This document shows, piece by piece, positions 5,118-8,270 of a DNA stretch of 8,270 nucleotides. Both the position numbers and the translations under genes were made by a program. How positions within the stretch are numbered: position 1 is the stretch's first letter; every line of letters starts with the position of its first letter. The notes below the pieces were generated by a model that was not told where the DNA came from, did no database searches, and worked only from the letters and a program-made list of their open reading frames with translations. The stretch is from NCBI GenBank assembly GCA_031263945.1, contig JAISEW010000107.1, positions 1-8,270 of the forward strand, written 5' to 3'. This DNA is from Gracilibacteraceae bacterium. Lineage in GTDB: Bacteria; Bacillota; Desulfitobacteriia; Desulfitobacteriales; Syntrophobotulaceae.

Positions 5118-7318
5118 AGCTGGGAATATTTTTCATGATCCTGGCGGGGATCCTTTGGAGCACCGCCGGCGTGCTGGTAAAATATATCTCCTGGTCGCCG
5201 CTGGCTGTCGTTTGCCTGCGCAGCTTTTTTGCCTCCGGTCTCCTTCTGCTCTATGTCCGCCAAAAGAACGGCTTGCGGTTCAAACTGTCCGGGCCGGTCG
5301 TCGCCGCCGCTTTATGCATGATGGCCACGATGATACTTTATATCAGCGCCATCAAACTGACGATTGCCGCCAACGCCGTCTTGCTGCAATATACGGCTCC
5401 CGCCTTTATCGTCATTTATACGGCCCTCTTCCGGCACGCGCGCCCGCGCCTTCTGGAAATTATTACCTGTGCGCTTATTTTTGCCGGCGTGGCGTTGCTT
5501 TTTCTGGATAAAATAGGCGGAGGGCATTGGCTGGGCAATCTCCTGGGGCTGCTTTCCGGCGTCACTTTCGGCGCGGTTTGTTTCGCCAATACCCAGAAAG
5601 GCGCCGACCCGCCGGCTGCGACGCTGCTTGGCAACGCCGGTCTTTTGCTCCTGCTGCCGTTTGTATTCGCCGACCCGGCGGTGTGGGCGGCCGACTGGCA
5701 CGAATGGCTCGCGATAATCATCCTGGGCGTGTGTCAGCTGGGTGGCGGTTATCTGTTTTTCTGCGAGGGGATCAGCCGGGTACCGGCTTTCACAGCGGCG
5801 GTGACGGCCACGCTGGAGCCGGTACTCACTCCGGTCTGGGTGTTCGCGGCCATGGGGGAAAAACCCGGTTCCATGTCCTTGCTGGGCGGCGCCTTCGTGA
5901 TCGCTGTTATTTTGGTCTACAATTTATTGCGAGCGGAGTGGGAACGGCCGGGCAGCGTCTCTTTTTGGCCGGCGCTGTGGGCGGGGCGGCTGACGGCTCT
6001 CGCCCTTAAACTGGCCGGCCGCCGGGGGACGACTTTACCGGGGGCGGTGGCCCGGCGCCTGTGCCGGCAATTACCGTCCCGCCTGGGCAGCGCTTATCGG
6101 GACGGGGTGGTGGTGATCACGGGAACGAACGGAAAAACCACCACCAATAATATTTTGGCCGCTATTTTAGTCGCGGCGGGGAAAAAAGCGGCTTTTAACA
6201 GCGAAGGGGCGAATATGCCAAGCGGCGTCTGCGCGGCGCTGCTCCGGGACGCGACGTGGCTGGGCCGCGTCCGCGGCGATATTCTGCTCGCGGAAGTGGA
6301 CGAGGGCAGTCTGCCGGAATTTTGCCGGGAGATAAGACCGCGTCTGGCGGTGGTGACGAATTTCTTTCGGGATCAGTTGGATCGCTACGGCGAATTAGAC
6401 GCTACGATAGCCAAAGTGCGCGCCGCTCTGCCGCCGGAGACAGCGCTGCTCCTCAACGCGGACGATCCGCTCGCGGCGCGGCTGGCCGCCGGCCGGGAAG
6501 AAGCCTTGTTTTTCGGAGCGGCGGCTCTGCCTCTAAGCGGCGGCGAGGGCGGGGAAAACCGGGAAGGAAGATTTTGCCCCCATTGCGGCGCTCCGCTGGA
6601 TTATACGCTGTTTCACTACGGGCATCTGGGAATATATGCCTGCAGCGCCTGTGATTTTCACCGCCCGATTCCGGCAGTGGAAGCGACGCGGGTCAGCGCC
6701 GGGGAGAGCGGGATTGCCTTTACGGTTTGGGAGCGGGAATATACGGCGCCGCTCAGGGGTTCCTATAATCTGTATAACGCTTTGGCGGCGCTGGCGGCGG
6801 CCGAATGGCTCGGCGCTCCTCCCGAGGCCGGTCTGTCCGCCCTCAGGGTTTTTGCGCCGCGGGACGGCCGGATGGAGGAATTTCAGGCGGACGGCGGCGC
6901 CGTCACCCTCATACTGGTGAAAAACCCCGCCGGGTTTAACGCGGCGCTGGAAGCGGTGACCGCCGGCGACGACCCGCTGCGGCTGCTGATCGCCATAAAT
7001 GATAACGCGGCGGACGGCCGGGATATATCCTGGCTGTGGGATGTGGATTTTGAAAAACTGGCCGGCTGCGGCCCGCGCTTGCGGCAGGTCATCTGCGGCG
7101 GCGTCCGGGGCGCGGATATGCTGCTCCGGCTTAAATACGCGGGGGTGAGCCGAGAGACGCTGCTTTGCGCGCCGGATCTCGCCGGGGCGCTGACCGCGCT
7201 GCGGCGGTTTAACGGCGAGCGGGGCGGCCGCGTCTATGTGCTGCCTACCTATACGGCGCTGGCGCCGCTCCGGGCTTTGCTGCGCGGCGCCGAGCGAGCG
7301 GAAGGAGGGCGGGCGTGA
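5114..7318 (+). CDS. murT: Fusion: EamA/DMT-family transporter joined to lipid II isoglutaminyl synthase subunit MurT
   Basis: A 734-residue two-part protein in one uninterrupted frame. Residues 1-272 form a complete EamA-type transporter with ten membrane helices (two five-helix repeats; the second begins near WLGNLLGLLSG). After a linker of about 12 residues, a complete MurT begins near residue 285: LPG segment, P-loop GTNGKTTT (337-344), EGANMPSG, EVDEGSLP, TNFFRDQLDRYGE, a Cys4 zinc ribbon (C488, C491, C510, C513), DGRMEEF, KNPAGFNAAL and the DUF1727 signature NDNAADGRDISW (from 629). MurT activates the D-Glu alpha-carboxyl of lipid II with ATP so that GatD-derived ammonia can amidate it. 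Ten helices with the N-terminus inside would leave MurT in the cytosol, where lipid II is made. No ribosome binding site or good start codon lies at the junction. It overlaps nadD (ATGA) and gatD (GTGA). What the transporter part moves is unknown; it may serve only as an anchor. A lost stop codon or sequencing error is the main alternative. Confidence 0.88.
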   Translation: MKLGIFFMILAGILWSTAGVLVKYISWSPLAVVCLRSFFASGLLLLYVRQKNGLRFKLSGPVVAAALCMMATMILYISAIKLTIAANAVLLQYTAPAFIVIYTALFRHARPRLLEIITCALIFAGVALLFLDKIGGGHWLGNLLGLLSGVTFGAVCFANTQKGADPPAATLLGNAGLLLLLPFVFADPAVWAADWHEWLAIIILGVCQLGGGYLFFCEGISRVPAFTAAVTATLEPVLTPVWVFAAMGEKPGSMSLLGGAFVIAVILVYNLLRAEWERPGSVSFWPALWAGRLTALALKLAGRRGTTLPGAVARRLCRQLPSRLGSAYRDGVVVITGTNGKTTTNNILAAILVAAGKKAAFNSEGANMPSGVCAALLRDATWLGRVRGDILLAEVDEGSLPEFCREIRPRLAVVTNFFRDQLDRYGELDATIAKVRAALPPETALLLNADDPLAARLAAGREEALFFGAAALPLSGGEGGENREGRFCPHCGAPLDYTLFHYGHLGIYACSACDFHRPIPAVEATRVSAGESGIAFTVWEREYTAPLRGSYNLYNALAALAAAEWLGAPPEAGLSALRVFAPRDGRMEEFQADGGAVTLILVKNPAGFNAALEAVTAGDDPLRLLIAINDNAADGRDISWLWDVDFEKLAGCGPRLRQVICGGVRGADMLLRLKYAGVSRETLLCAPDLAGALTALRRFNGERGGRVYVLPTYTALAPLRALLRGAERAEGGRA

Positions 7319-8103
7319 CCATACGGATAGCGCATCTTTACCCGGATCTGCTCAACCTTTACGGAGACAGAGGTAATGTCATGACACTCATGGCCCGCTG
7401 CCGCTGGCGCGGGATTGACTGTGTCCTTGAGCGGGTCTCCATCGGCGCGGCCTGGGATCCGGCGGATACGGACATCGTGTTCTTTGGCGGCGGTTCCGAC
7501 CGGGAACAGGGGATTTTGACACGGGATCTGAGCGGACGGGCGCCGGCGCTCCGCTCCGCTTTGGCGGACGGGCTTGTCCTTCTGGCGGTTTGCGGCGGTT
7601 TACAAATGCTGGGGTCACATTACCGGACGCCGGCGGGTGAGGAATATCCGGGACTCAGCCTGCTGGACCTGTACACGGAAGCGGGGGATAAGCGTCTCAT
7701 CGGCAACGTGCGGGCTGATTTGACGCCGGAGACGGCGGCGGCGGCGGCGCGCGCCTGTCCGGGCGGCGAACGTTTGACGACGCTGGTAGGTTTTGAAAAC
7801 CATGGCGGCCGCACCTGGCTCGGCCCGGACCTGCCGCCGCTGGCCCGGACGCGGCCGGGCGAGGGCGGCGGCAATAACGGCCGGGACGGCGGGGAGGGCG
7901 TGCGCTGGCGGAATGTGTTCGGCACATATTTACACGGCCCGCTGCTGCCGAAAAACCCGCATATCGCCGATTTGCTGCTGTCGCTGGCTTTGACCCGGCA
8001 GGGGAAACCGGCTGAACTGGCGCCTCTGGACGACGCGGAAGAAATCATAGCCCACAAGGCGAGGTTAGGAAGCGATAAGCGTTTTTATATTATAACGGCG
8101 TAA
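7315..8103 (+). CDS. gatD: Lipid II isoglutaminyl synthase, glutaminase subunit GatD
   Basis: A 262-residue class I glutamine amidotransferase of the CobB/CobQ type. It hydrolyses glutamine and passes ammonia to MurT, turning D-Glu of lipid II into D-isoglutamine. Seen in order: HLYPDLLNLYGDRGN at the N-terminus, FFGGGSDREQ, the nucleophile C93 in AVCGGLQMLG, GFENHGGRT, and the catalytic H207 in FGTYLHGPLLPKNP. In characterised pairs an Asp of MurT completes the catalytic triad (family knowledge). The protein is slightly longer than the roughly 243-residue staphylococcal GatD, partly because of a Gly-rich stretch (PGEGGGNNGRDGGEG, about 181-195) before the His strand, probably a flexible loop. 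The GTG start overlaps the murT stop (GTGA), with AAGGAGGG just upstream (7302-7309), so the two subunits are translationally coupled, as expected of a complex. It is the last gene of the operon in this window. Confidence 0.95.
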   Translation: MTIRIAHLYPDLLNLYGDRGNVMTLMARCRWRGIDCVLERVSIGAAWDPADTDIVFFGGGSDREQGILTRDLSGRAPALRSALADGLVLLAVCGGLQMLGSHYRTPAGEEYPGLSLLDLYTEAGDKRLIGNVRADLTPETAAAAARACPGGERLTTLVGFENHGGRTWLGPDLPPLARTRPGEGGGNNGRDGGEGVRWRNVFGTYLHGPLLPKNPHIADLLLSLALTRQGKPAELAPLDDAEEIIAHKARLGSDKRFYIITA

Positions 8104-8143
8104 ATAAATATGGCGAAAAGCGGGCAAAGGTGGTAAAATAAAA

Positions 8144-8176
8144 ATGTTATTGGTCACCTCTAAAAACCCGGATTGA
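8144..8176 (+). CDS. Possible 10-codon leader peptide or gene remnant
   Basis: ATG at 8144 opens a frame of ten codons (MLLVTSKNPD) ending in TGA. AAAGGTGG (8126-8133) lies 10 nt upstream, a good ribosome binding site. Its 3' end overlaps the -35 of the promoter at 8173. It could be a short peptide, the decayed start of a lost gene, or chance. No family is recognised. Confidence 0.2.
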   Translation: MLLVTSKNPD

Positions 8177-8200
8177 AACCGCATAAAAATATGGTATAAT
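8173..8200 (+). promoter_or_regulatory. Strong candidate promoter for the gene beyond the right edge
   Basis: TTGAAA (8173-8178) and an extended -10, TGGTATAAT (8192-8200), are spaced by 16 bp. The match is 5 of 6 at -35 and 6 of 6 at -10, plus the TG motif, making it one of the best promoters in the window. Transcription would start near 8207, leaving at least 60 nt of untranslated leader inside the window. Confidence 0.65.
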
Positions 8201-8213
8201 CTGATTATAAAAT

Positions 8214-8237
8214 ATAGGCGGATCAGGCGTTGCCTAT
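8214..8237 (+). other. Inverted repeat in the leader of the downstream transcript
   Basis: ATAGGC (8214-8219) and GCCTAT (8232-8237) form a perfect 6-bp stem around a 12-nt loop. It falls just after the predicted transcription start of the promoter at 8173-8200, so it would be the first hairpin of the leader, or a symmetrical operator. No U-tract follows, so it is not a terminator. No known riboswitch class could be matched. Confidence 0.35.
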
Positions 8238-8270
8238 GATTCATAACTGCACCCTAATATAAAATAAACC

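Noticed and set aside
5927..5965. A separate internal start for MurT at the fusion junction
   Set aside because: The only in-frame candidates are a TTG at 5927 and a later CTG, with no ribosome binding site before either. The nearby GTG at 5938 is out of frame.
8128..8159. Terminator hairpin after gatD
   Set aside because: AGGTG and CACCT can pair, with a weak inner AATAA/TTATT stem, but the loop is large and no run of T follows.
8207..8270. PreQ1-type or c-di-GMP riboswitch in the right-edge leader
   Set aside because: The A-rich tail after CACCCT vaguely recalls preQ1 riboswitches, but the required stem and loop order is not there, and no c-di-GMP riboswitch core was found.
1..8270. CRISPR arrays, tRNA or rRNA genes, insertion sequences
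   Set aside because: No spaced repeat array, tRNA-like cloverleaf, rRNA sequence, transposase or terminal inverted repeats were seen. The only tandem repeat is the contiguous 11-bp array, which has no spacers.

Overview
The window reads as chromosomal DNA of a fairly GC-rich member of the Bacillota (Firmicutes). Coding DNA is GC-rich, while intergenic DNA is AT-rich with sigma-A-type promoters and GGAGG-type ribosome binding sites. A MurT/GatD pair, a VanR-like regulator and a DrrA/DrrB-type exporter fit Gram-positive-lineage bacteria. Class cannot be fixed from this sequence; Negativicutes or a Clostridia/Peptococcia-type lineage is a guess.

Left half (1-3083, all minus strand). In transcription order there are a DrrA-like ABC ATPase and its ABC-2 permease, overlapping by 4 bp. 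They are followed by a thioredoxin-type glutathione peroxidase, a small four-helix membrane protein, and the first 39 codons of an OmpR/PhoB-type response regulator that looks strikingly like VanR. Gaps of about 30-55 nt would allow one transcript, although the peroxidase may also have its own promoter. A likely control site lies upstream of the ABC genes: four direct repeats of TTAAACGGAGG-type sequence with an exact 11-bp period, ending 11 bp from a candidate -10. This is the usual geometry for OmpR/PhoB-family regulators, so the regulator at the left edge is a candidate for controlling the cluster.

Centre (3084-4420). A 245-bp divergent promoter region leads to a membrane-bound diguanylate cyclase (GGEEF active site, RxxD inhibitory site) with two candidate promoters.

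Right half (4421-8103, plus strand). Three genes are coupled by ATGA and GTGA overlaps: nadD (NAD biosynthesis), a 734-residue fusion of a complete ten-helix EamA/DMT transporter to a complete MurT, and gatD. MurT-GatD amidates the alpha-carboxyl of D-glutamate in lipid II. The fusion would tether this enzyme to the membrane through a transporter-like domain and is the most unusual object here.

Right edge (8104-8270). No complete ordinary gene. There is a strong rightward promoter (TTGAAA-16 bp-TGGTATAAT), a short inverted repeat downstream of it, and a 10-codon reading frame with a good ribosome binding site. The gene served by the promoter lies outside the window.
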